NCBI GenBank assembly: GCA_031769625.1
Contig: JAUIMM010000113.1
Location: 14,914,501-14,978,500 of the forward strand
Length of the DNA: 64,000 nucleotides
Reading direction: 5' to 3'
Origin: Taudactylus pleione
Lineage: Eukaryota > Chordata > Amphibia > Anura > Myobatrachidae
Under the pieces are notes generated by a model. It was given only the letters and a program-made list of their open reading frames with translations. It ran no database searches and was not told the origin of the DNA. The position numbers and the translations under genes were made by a program. The stretch's first letter is position 1. Each line of letters starts with the position of its first letter. Below, in pieces: positions 21,403 through 30,356 of the stretch.

Positions 21403-22046
21403 TTTATTGTTAATATTATGTTTCACAGAGAGAACCAAAAATGATTTAGGAAAATGGTGATCAGCTATTTTGCCTTCCAACTCCAGTTTCTTATATTTAA
21501 ACTTTAAAGTGGGCCTGTTACCAAGTCTGCTCACGTTATTTTACCATGCTGTGCTCTCCTCCATTCAGGCTTCCTCCAGCACACACAGCATTAGGACGTA
21601 ACATGTAGAGAATGTAGACATGGGAGCAGTCATACAGCAGTTTGGCAGCTCGACTTGGAAGCCATATTGGGCTGTCAGACTACAGTGATTGCTCCCAGGC
21701 CGGCTTCCCCCACCTGTCAACGCTCTACTGTTATGCAGTCTTAGGTAATACCATAGCACTCTGCATACAGTGTAAGTCCCAACTCTACTAATTTATATGT
21801 AATAGTCCCACCAGTGGACACATTTGTCCCTGAAAGTTTAGAGATATATCCAACAGATGCCATGCACTCCTGGCACTTGTGCACATGGAAGTTAGAGTGT
21901 GTTTGTAGAGCAGGGGCTTGCTGGTGCTCCTAGAGGATCCCTATGGCAGGACCAAGGCAAGCCCCAACATACCTTGCAAACACTTGTCCTGATTTCCAGG
22001 GAGGCATGTGTGCTGGATAAAAGGCTCTCTCCTGGGTGAAAGAGGT
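21403..22046. other. no recognised feature
   Basis: Intronic sequence with no supportable exon or repeat terminus. Confidence 0.4.
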
Positions 22047-22122
22047 CCTGAGTATGAATACTGCACCAGACTCCTGAGTATGAATACTGCACCAGACTCC
22101 TGAGTATGAATACTGCACCAGA
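22047..22122. repeat. three-copy 26-bp tandem repeat
   Basis: CCTGAGTATGAATACTGCACC plus five more bases occurs three times in a row with essentially no divergence, suggesting a recent duplication. Confidence 0.9.
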
Positions 22123-22307
22123 CACAACGTAGCAATATATTAATACTGCTAGAGAATTCTGGGGAAAAGTCTGTTTAATAATTTAATGTTACAATGAAGC
22201 CTAATAAAATAAATGTTTATTAATTTAAACTACGCAAAGATAGCCATAGTTAGTATAGAGCGTGATTCCTTCCACAGCCCAATGCCTCTGCAATTCTAAG
22301 GCATTAT

Positions 22308-22838
22308 GGGCCTGATACACTACGGATCGCTATTGCGATTGCAGCTGCGATTACTTATGCAGGTCTGTAGCGAAATTATGCTAATGACTGCAATTGCAAA
22401 GCTATTATAGAGACGCCGAAAGCCCACTACCGCTTTTCCCACATCTGTAATACCTTGCAATCCTGCATATACATCCGGAACATCGAGTAACATCGGCCCC
22501 TCACGCACAGTTACAACAGGTCTGACCTTACTCTGAAATTGCTATCCTTGTCGTACACAGTGAGTATGCCATCGCAGTGGCTAATTTATGCATGCCCATG
22601 CAACGGCGTTCAAACGGACAGGCACGCCTGCTTTTCTCCGACCTCTCCCCTGTCACCACCCTCAAACACTGGCGTCCTGTCCCTCTGTATGCGATGGCTT
22701 TGTATTTGCGTAGGTGAACGTAGAGCGATCTCAATGCTAACTCATGCACGGTGACTGCGATGCATTCGCATGCGCAGTACGCAACAGTCGTCCATCTGCG
22801 TACGCTATCGCAATAGCGATCCATGCTGAATTAGGCCC
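22308..22838. mobile_element. Harbinger-like element with TAT target duplication
   Basis: GGGCCTGATACACTACGGATC at the left and CATGCTGAATTAGGCCC at the right, flanked by TAT at 22305-22307 and 22839-22841. The interior is rich in GCGATTGC/GCAATAGCGA words. It is 531 bp and non-coding. Confidence 0.8.
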
Positions 22839-23203
22839 TATGATCGGAACACTAATCACTGTATATGTAGAAACAACAAATGAATACATTGCTGTACATA
22901 TTTCTATGATATACAGTATTTTCTGTACATTCCCATTACTTTCTGTGCAGGACACAAGCCCCTGGAATAACCTCTTGTAAATAGCAGGCAGTAATATTGT
23001 TCTTATAGCTGCTACTGTCATGGTGTACATTGCTTCAGATAGAATCAGGTCTGGCCACTATTATTACATTTACACCAGAGCTCAGCCTGGGAACAGATGG
23101 CCAGGGGATGAAGACTAAAGCATTAATGTCCTGATAAGGGACTAGTGGGGATGTGCATGGCTGCATTGTGAGCCCTGTCTTTTGTAAAAATAATGCACTA
23201 ACT

Positions 23204-23412
23204 CAGTGGTTCTCAAACTCGGTCCTCAGGACCCCACACAGGTCACATTTTCCAGGTCACCCAGCAGGTGCACAGGTGTATTCATTACTCACTGACACAT
23301 TTTAAAAGATCCACAGGTGAATCTAATTATTTCACTTGCGATTCTGTGAGAGGAGACCTGGAAAACTTGCACTGTTTGGGGTCCTGAGGACCGAGTTTGA
23401 GAACCTGTACGT
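23204..23412. repeat. hAT-type MITE, CAGTGGTTCTCAAACTCGG family
   Basis: CAGTGGTTCTCAAACTCGGTC at the left pairs with GGACCGAGTTTGAGAACC at the right. CACTAACT (23196-23203) and GACTAACT (23413-23420) flank it, 7 of 8 matching. It is the same family as 635-821 in the opposite orientation. Confidence 0.78.
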
Positions 23413-23778
23413 GACTAACTGATAATACTTAATAAAAGCTTCCTAGACATATTATAGGTACAGATTATGATTTGTGTTATCCACAGTGACTTTTTGTAGC
23501 GAATCTGAAGACATGTTACATAATTACAGTAAATAAGTCTGTTCTATTTATGACTACAGACTTTGCATGTTTATCATACGTTTTTTCGTACATTTTGAAT
23601 ATGCGTTGGAGCAGCCATATAACCAGCTATCTGCAGAGCCCAACACTGGGTGAATCACAAAGAAGATGATACTGAAAAAAAAATATTTGTATATAAAGTG
23701 AAATGAGTGGTCCTGACACTGTTTTTAATGTTTGTTATTGCTGGTGAACCCTAGATAGAATCCACAATAGGACACAGT

Positions 23779-24267
23779 GCGCATGCGCACAACGGACCCG
23801 GCTCCGTCGTGCGCATGCGCGAGACCTGGTTAGCGATGGGCAAGCCGTTTCTATGGTTCTCGCTACAAAGGGGGTGTGCTATCGATGGTGAGTGACAGCA
23901 CGCCCCCTTTGGTGGGCGTGCCGGGGGCGTGGCTGGCCAGACGGAGGCGTTCCCATGAGAACGCCTACCGTCTGGGGCCGGCCCCACTGACATCACAAGT
24001 GATGTCAGTGGGAGTGCTTTCGGCTCTGATAGAGCCAAAAGCACTCCAGGGCTTGCGGCAACGAGACCCTACCACAAGGGTCTCGTCGCAAGCCTGATGG
24101 TCGCGATGGTCTTGACCATCGTGACCATCTTTTTGGCCGCTCGCTATAGCTGTGGGTGGTCACCCACAGCTATACGAGCGGCCAGGAGGCCGCTCTAAAA
24201 ATGAAGAAGGCTGGCCCTGATTCAGAGCGAGCGCTCTGTCAGAGTGTCCGACTCTGAATCAGGGCCA
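23779..24267. repeat. chain of about eight consecutive hairpins
   Basis: A run of separate, nearly perfect inverted repeats set end to end: 23779-23820, 23866-23912, about 23936-23979, 23983-24012, 24012-24046, 24051-24093, 24097-24129, 24135-24182 and 24213-24267. The last has GGCCCTGATTCAGAG / CTCTGAATCAGGGCC stems. Each stem differs in sequence from the others. The final palindrome carries the terminus of the Harbinger-like family. No protein is encoded. Confidence 0.85.
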
Positions 24268-24462
24268 CTGTGTGTACTGCTCCCACATCACGCCTGAAAC
24301 TTCAGCAGTTTACCGCAATGGCATAAAAGTGTTACTGCGTTACCAGGATAAGTGGCATTATGGGGACCTGAAGTGCTTGGGCCTCTGTTGTGTCCCAGAT
24401 TTTTCAGGACATTCCCCTTGTTTTCCCACCCAAACACCAGGATAGGTTGTAATGGAATCAGT

Positions 24463-24940
24463 ATGGCCGGCGGTTCTAATCCCAACAGCGGCAGCCCCAA
24501 AGAGGAGGAAATCCCGATCGTCCTTAGGGTAAGTATAACTAACCTAATTCCCCCCCCCATCCCTCCTTTAGGGGTACCGAAACCCTAACCTCCCCCCCAA
24601 GTGCCTAAACCTAACCCCCCCTCTTCCCCGCAGCCTTAGCCCTAAATCTCCCAGGGGGGTGCCTAACCCTAACCTCCCCCTGGGGGTGCCTAACCCTAAC
24701 CCCCCCTTTCCCTAGCCTAACCCTAACCTCCCAGGGGGGAGCCCCTAACCTAACCCTCCCCCCTGTGGCTGTCCGCTCCCGGCTTACCTTCGATCGGTAA
24801 GCTGGGTGTCGGGCTCCCGGCGTACGTCTAATGACAGGCGGCGAGATTTCAACGCCTGTCATTTGTACCTTGCCAGGATTAAGCAGTCGGGAAGCCGGCA
24901 GTCGGCATTGTGACCGCCGGCTTCCCAACTGCTTCCAGAT
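24463..24940. repeat. CCCGAC/CCTAACCC dispersed element, full-length-looking copy
   Basis: GGCCGGCGGTTCTAATCCC at the left has a matching CCGGCTTCCCAACTGC-type block at the right. Between them (24580-24770) lies C-rich sequence with many CCTAACCCTAACC units separated by CCTCCCCCTGGGGGTG. The telomere-like word is part of a dispersed family and not evidence of a chromosome end. Confidence 0.7.
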
Positions 24941-25185
24941 TCTAATAGCTACATATAAATGTTTTTCATTATTTGGAACCAAGAAGGTAAAAGTGTGGTG
25001 AAAGTTTTCAAGTCTGAGCCAACTTCCGATCAGGTGTAGATGTTATTATTTTAAAATGATGGGAGCCCAGACACACTGAACATTATGGGGCAGATCTCCT
25101 TGGTGGAAGACCGTTTTATCCAAGGTCCACAGGTGTCATTATGGCCCATTACATCTGGGTGATATTGATCTATTCCCAAACTTAA

Positions 25186-25452
25186 GGTCCCCATACATCT
25201 GCGTCGGATCGTTGTGATCGGATACGCCGATACGCCAGTCGGAAATGCCAACCGGCGGCGATCAGTGTTCCGCGATCTGTCACAGGATCTGTGAAATTCT
25301 ACATGTTAAATTTCACCGATCTGCCAATCACGATCATTTTTTGATCGTGATCCGCATATCTATGAAATCCAACATGTTGGATTTCACCGACCTTGTGATG
25401 CCAGGTTGCAGGATCACTACATCACGGCGATCCGTTGCAGAAGTATTGGGGC
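25186..25452. repeat. TTAA-target MITE with GGTCCCCATACAT terminus
   Basis: GGTCCCCATACAT at the left pairs with AGTATTGGGGCC at the right, flanked by TTAA (25182-25185) and TTTA (25453-25456). Internal palindromes such as AATCACGATCATTTTTTGATCGTGATCC are prominent. The TTAA target suggests Kolobok or piggyBac type. Confidence 0.65.
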
Positions 25453-25699
25453 CTTTAGCCCTGTTTCTTTATTGTAACTTGACCTGGTCTACATTAAATT
25501 ATTGTTGTAAAAAGAGTGTTTTGTATCCACTAATTAATTGAGCTCAGGTTGACCCAGAAAAAAGTCAGTGCTAAATAACGAAGCAGACACATATCTCCTA
25601 GATCAGTTTCCCAGACTCTGCCATTACAGTCCAAGTTTTAAGGCTATCCATGCTTGAGCACAGGTGAGTTAATTAGTCAGTTTGCTTTAACAACCTGGA

Positions 25700-25930
25700 C
25701 CATCCTTGCCTACTGTCCCAGAAGTTGCGGGAGGCTCCCGATTTCTCTGGTAGCCCCCTGCAACCCCATAAGAGTAGCCCAATCTCCCACATCCTGCCCA
25801 CTTCCTAGTGAAGTGGGCAAAATGGGGGAGAAAAAAACAAGAATCACCAGCCCATATGGAGAAGACAGGGCTATAATGACGTGAAGAAGCATCATTAGCT
25901 CCACCCCCCTCCAAAGACTAGCTAGTAGTG
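25700..25930. repeat. dispersed repeat sharing CCTTGCCTACTGTCCCAGAAG
   Basis: Blocks including GCGGGAGGCTCCCGATTT and CACTTCCTAGTGAAGTGGGC are found, in opposite orientation and diverged, at 45510-45640. A fragment lies near 38815-38880. The class is unknown and it is non-coding. Confidence 0.55.
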
Positions 25931-26093
25931 GCAAAATGGGCGGGTCCTAATGATGTCAGAACACCCACCCCCACCCTCCTTCCCCCGCAGTAGCAAGCTG
26001 CATCTCCTGTATGGGCTTCTCCTGGAGAGAAGGTGAAGAAAGTAGGTAAGTATGACCTGGACTGTAATTGCGGAGTTTGGGAAACCTTCAGCT

Positions 26094-27716
26094 CAGGGGC
26101 GTAACTATACCTACAGGGGCCCCATAGCAAAATTTTTTATGGGCCCCCCTCTCAGCCCGTGGCCCCCAATCTCGTCCCGCTCTTGCCCCCCCCCCGGTCT
26201 GAGGCCCCCCCGCCAGTGGCGTAACTTCATCCCAGGTGCCTGGAGGCAAGATAAATGTTGGTGCCCCCCAAACTAAAATGTACCACCCCCCAGCACCTAT
26301 GCCAGCCCCAGCTGCCGCCGCCCCCCTTATGCAGTTCCTTTTATTTAATGTAGTGCTCCCCAGTAATGGTCCCCCTATGCAGTACATCCAGTAGTGAGGC
26401 CCCTTGTAGTTGCCCCCAGTAGTGAGTCCCCTGTATTTGCCCCCAGTAGTGAGTCCCCTGTAGATGCCCCCAGTAGTGAGGCCCCTGTAGTTGCCCCAGT
26501 AGTGAGCAACCTTGTAGTTGCCTCCAGTAGTGAGGCCCCTGTAGTTACCCCCAGTAGTGAGCACCCTGTAGTTGCCCCCAGTAGTGAGGCCCCTGTAGTT
26601 ACCCCCAGTAGTGAGGCCCCTGTAGTTACCCCCAGTAGTGAGGCCCCTGTAGTTACCCCCAGTAGTAGGCCCCTGTAGTTACCCCCAGTAGTAGGCCCCT
26701 GTAGTTGCCCCCAGTAGTGAGGCCCCTGTAGTTGCCCCCAGTAGTGAGCCCCTGTAGTTACCCCCAGTAGTGAGGTCCCTGTAGTTACCCCCAGTAGTAG
26801 GCCCCTGTAGTTGCCCCCAGTAGTGAGGCCCCTGTAGTTGCCCCCAGTAGTGAGCCCCTGTAGTTGCCCCCAGTAGTGAGCCCCTGTAGTTGCCCCCAGT
26901 AGTAGGCCCCTGTAGTTGCCCCCAGTAGTGAGCCCCTGTAGTTACCCCCAGTAGTGAGGCCCCCTGTAGTTACCCCTAGTAGTAGGCCCCTGTAGTTGCC
27001 CCCAGTAGTGAGCCCCTGTAGTTGCCCCCAGTAGTGAGGCCCCTGTAGTTAGCCCCTGTAGTTGCCCCCAGTAGTGAGCCCCTGTAGTTGCTCCCAGTAG
27101 TGAGGCCCCTGTAGTTACCCCCAGTAGTAGGCCCCTGTAGTTAGCCCCTGTAGTTGCCCCCAGTAGTAGGCCCCTGTAGTTGCCCCTGGTAGTGAGCCCC
27201 TGTAGTTGCCCCCAGTAGTGATGGCCCCCACCGCGCGCGCACACACACAAAAGAAACAACTTACCTTATCCCCGCTCCAGTGCTACTGCCGTCCATCCCC
27301 GGCGTCCGCTCCTCGGCACTATGGGAGTGACGTCATTACGTCACTCCCATAGTGCACTGCGGGACCCGGAAGACGGAGGGAGCTCCGTCCTCCGGCTACC
27401 GCCAGGAGGATAGGAGCCAGGCGCCCGCTGGTAACGCACTCAGCGGGCGCCCGGCAAATGGAGGGTGCAGGGGTGCGACCGCACCCCTTGCACCCTCCGT
27501 AGTTACGCCAATGGAGGTGGAGCGCCGATCAGCGGCGCTCCTTCTCCATGCAGCTCCCGGAGCAGGTAAGTGCAGTAGAGGGGTTTGAGGAGGGTGCGGA
27601 GGGAAGGGCAGTGGACAGCGGCCTGGCACCATAGGTGCAGGGGGAAGGCCGGGCCCCGGGTTGGTCCGGGCCCCATAGCAGCCGCACCCCCTGCACCCAC
27701 GGTAGTTACGCCACTG
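26094..27716. mobile_element. non-autonomous hAT element with internal minisatellite
   Basis: It starts CAGGGGCGTAACTATACC and ends GGTAGTTACGCCACTG. A perfect 8-bp duplication CTTCAGCT flanks it (26086-26093 and 27717-27724). It is 1623 bp with no transposase. Two-thirds is a minisatellite (26390-27220), and the right part (27317-27541) is a chain of hairpins. A second, internal pair of related termini occurs at 26214 (CAGTGGCGTAACTTCATC) and about 27499-27513 (GTAGTTACGCCAATG), which may mark a nested copy, but no duplication was found for it. Confidence 0.92.
26390..27220. repeat. minisatellite, GTAGTTGCCCCCAGTAGTGAG units
   Basis: More than thirty units of about 22-26 bp, GTAGTT(G/A)CCCCCAGTAGTGAGGCCCCT with small indels, inside the hAT element. 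Open frames through it on both strands (Ser/Ala/Pro- or Gly/Thr/Tyr-rich) are repeat artefacts. A related array occurs at 41105-42040. Confidence 0.92.
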
Positions 27717-28062
27717 CTTCAGCTTGACCTCTCTGTGGGTTTTACAGCACAAAGGAAAGAGGCCTCAAGAGAGGAAATTACACTGAAAACCTAAGAAAGT
27801 GTTTAATAATATTTTGAAAATGTCATTTTGCATTGGAAAAAAATAATAATAATAATTTTGGTCAGCTTGCAGCTTTTCCTTACTACTTTGCTTTTTCTTT
27901 CTTGCTTCATTCTGTGGTGGGCAATTTTTTTTATTATTTTCTGTGTTCTGCTGTGCTTACTTACAATTGGATTCAGTTGTATCCAGGAAGCAGCTTTGTG
28001 TCATAAACAAATCTTCCTAATCTTATAAAGACAAGGCTGACGAGCACAGAAGGAAGTCTTAA

Positions 28063-28364
28063 GGGGCCTATCCATTTGCCGACTTTCTGCACGATGCGAC
28101 CAAAACCAGGAGGTTTTGGTTGGAACGTGCAGAAAGTCTGTTAGTGGATAGCCGGCAAGGACCAGCGATGCGCATGCACGCTGGGTCCTTGCCGATCCCG
28201 ACTATCTATCGAACATGCCGGTCAACTTGGCGTCGGTCGTCAGGTTCGGCATGTTAATAATAGGGAGGTTGGGCTCCTGCACTGAAGACGTTGCCGCACC
28301 TCAGTGACATGAGAGTCTGAACGCTGGACGTTCAGACTTTCGTATCGTTAAATGGATAGGCCCC
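28063..28364. repeat. TTAA-target MITE with GGGGCCTATCCATTT termini
   Basis: GGGGCCTATCCATTTGCCGAC at the left pairs with TCGTTAAATGGATAGGCCCC at the right. Perfect TTAA occurs on both sides (28059-28062 and 28365-28368). It is 302 bp and non-coding. The TTAA duplication points to Kolobok or piggyBac; the related end at about 43373-43388 suggests more copies. Confidence 0.82.
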
Positions 28365-29052
28365 TTAACTGAGAATGACATAAAGGATATAAAATAATTA
28401 AAAAAAAAAGATTATACTGAACATATACAGAGATTTGCATACGTGCCCAGGAAGTGGTTCTGTGTATCTCGGACCACTGCAAATGATCACATTATGCTTT
28501 TGCAAAACACGAGGGGTTACTTTAAGCTGCATCCCAAAACAAGATCAGAGGGAGAAGTCACAAGAGACCAGTGGTTTCCACTGGTGCAAATTATATTGTG
28601 TGAGATTTTTTTTCTTTATCACAAGCTGAGAGTAGCACCTGCGCCTGTCTAATTAGCAATTAACAAACCCATTTCCACATAGAATAACATTTCTAGCACC
28701 TTTTAGTAAACAGAATATAGATAATAGAGGTATGGTTTAGTACTGACATGCACACTGATCCCAAAATTCTGTCCAATAGGGATGAGGTAACACTTAAGGC
28801 ATTTTTGTGTGACCACCGCGAAACCTGTGCTTAAAACCGTCATGTGTGTTAAAAATGTGCCCATTGTGAGGTTAAAATGACTCTTTCCGCAAATCGGATC
28901 CCATGGAACCCATCTGCTTACATTTTCCACATATGCATCAAACTCTCTGTATGTACTGTACTCATTAATGAACTTCCTTAACCACATCACACAGCTCTTG
29001 AACAGGCCAATAGTTCTGTCAGCCAGAAAACAAATGTTTTCATTCTTCCTAG

Positions 29053-29235
29053 ATTGCAGAGAAAAATGATGAAATCCGGCGCATGCAGGGTCATGTGGAC
29101 AGCTTGTGCTGCGATATGGATACCCTGAAGCTTCGCAGAGATCTGGGCGACTCTTCTGAGGACAGAACCTGGCAGCGGCTCTCCGGAATCACACAGAATG
29201 CACATAGACTTGCAGCAGATACGATGCTGGATTAG
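29053..29235 (+). CDS. coiled-coil protein, terminal exon with stop codon
   Basis: The acceptor CATTCTTCCTAG precedes ATT at 29053 in phase 0. The exon encodes 60 residues, IAEKNDEIRRMQGHVDSLCC through QNAHRLAADTMLD, then TAG at 29233-29235. The first half continues the coiled coil from HISQLHKQ of the previous exon. The second half (LGDSSEDRTWQRLSGITQN) is less helical and may be a C-terminal tail. Together the five exons encode 275 contiguous residues, open in one frame after splicing. I do not recognise the family. A DUF4515-like or other ciliary coiled-coil protein is possible but untested. Confidence 0.85.
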   Translation: MAEKNDEIRRMQGHVDSLCCDMDTLKLRRDLGDSSEDRTWQRLSGITQNAHRLAADTMLD

Positions 29236-29283
29236 TCACTTCAGTGCACTACTGAAATATGCTTTATTTTCTAATTACTATAC

Positions 29284-29421
29284 CAGGCCTGGCCAACCCG
29301 TGGCTCTTCAGCTGTTGTGAAACAACTAGTCCCAGCATGCTTTACCATCTGTTTAAGTGGGAGGGTATGTTGAGACTAGTAGTTTCACTACAGCTGGAGA
29401 GCCACAGGATGGCCAGGCCTG
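29284..29421. repeat. hAT MITE, CAGGCCTGGCCAACC family
   Basis: CAGGCCTGGCCAACCCGTGG at the left pairs with CCACAGGATGGCCAGGCCTG at the right. It is flanked by TACTATAC (29276-29283) and TTCTATAC (29422-29429), 7 of 8 matching. It begins 49 bp after the stop codon, so it probably lies in the 3'UTR of the coiled-coil gene. There it would add an inverted repeat to the mRNA. Confidence 0.88.
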
Positions 29422-29697
29422 TTCTATACGAATGATGTCTGGAATCTGAGAGAAGGGTATTTAGGGTTGCTTGAGAGACAAAAATGTAAGGTTTTCTATT
29501 GATTATTTAGTTTACTGGACATATTTTTTTTTATCTATCTATGTACTATTTTAAATATTGTTGATTAGTAATCATTGTTGTTGCATGTGTTAGAAAATCT
29601 GGCTGTATAAAAATTCAAGATACACCAAATTCATTTATTAGGATCTTGTTGACAACTGTATAACAAATGATTGTGGTGAAGGATGTAGTCGGCATCC

Positions 29698-29942
29698 AAG
29701 TGGTCTGAATGCTGGTGGTCAGAATCCCATCGCCAGAATCCCGACAGCAGTTAGAATCCCAGCACCATGATCCCGACCGATGACATCCTGACAGTAAGTG
29801 TTAGGGTTGGCATTAGGGGTTAGGCTGAGGGGGATGGGGGTTAGGGTTAGGCTGCAGGAGGGCAGGGTTACTGTTAGGGGGAGGTTAGGGTACTTACCTG
29901 CATGCATCGGGATACTGACCGCCGGGATCCTGTACCCAACCT
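29698..29942. repeat. CCCGAC/TTAGGG dispersed element
   Basis: AGAATCCCGACAGCAG and ATCCCGACCGATGAC on the left, GGTTAGGGTTAGG-type words in the middle (29810-29890), and CGGGATACTGACCGCCGGGA on the right. Same family as 24463-24940, in opposite orientation. Confidence 0.7.
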
Positions 29943-30356
29943 GTGGTGAATAATGAATCCTAGCTGTAGTTTGCATGTAAATGTGAAGTAGGAGCTGCTC
30001 TATTTATAGCATCTTACTTAAACCCCAGAGGATATTGCTGAGCCTTGAGCTGAAACCTGTACACAGTACATAATAATGCAATGATGACTGCTATTCTAGA
30101 TGTGCTCTACTGGCCAAAATGGCTGCTTAAACTTAGGAATATATGTATCTGGAAACAGCGCTTGTAAGTATTTCTAGATCGTTTTGTCAATCAAGTAATT
30201 AGCTCAGAAACGGATGTGTAAAAAGTCAAATAAAACACATTTATCACATACCATAGATAGATATAATATAAATCAATAATATCATGTAGGAGCACAATGT
30301 CTATTAAAATAGTACTTAAATAGATATTTGTATCCCACTGCTAGGACTCACAAATC

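Noticed and set aside
24590..24770. Interstitial telomere or chromosome end
   Set aside because: The CCTAACCC words are interrupted and belong to a dispersed element present in several copies.
26394..27259. Long open frames rich in Ser/Ala/Pro or Gly/Thr/Tyr
   Set aside because: They run through the minisatellite of the hAT element on both strands and have no start context, splice or family support.
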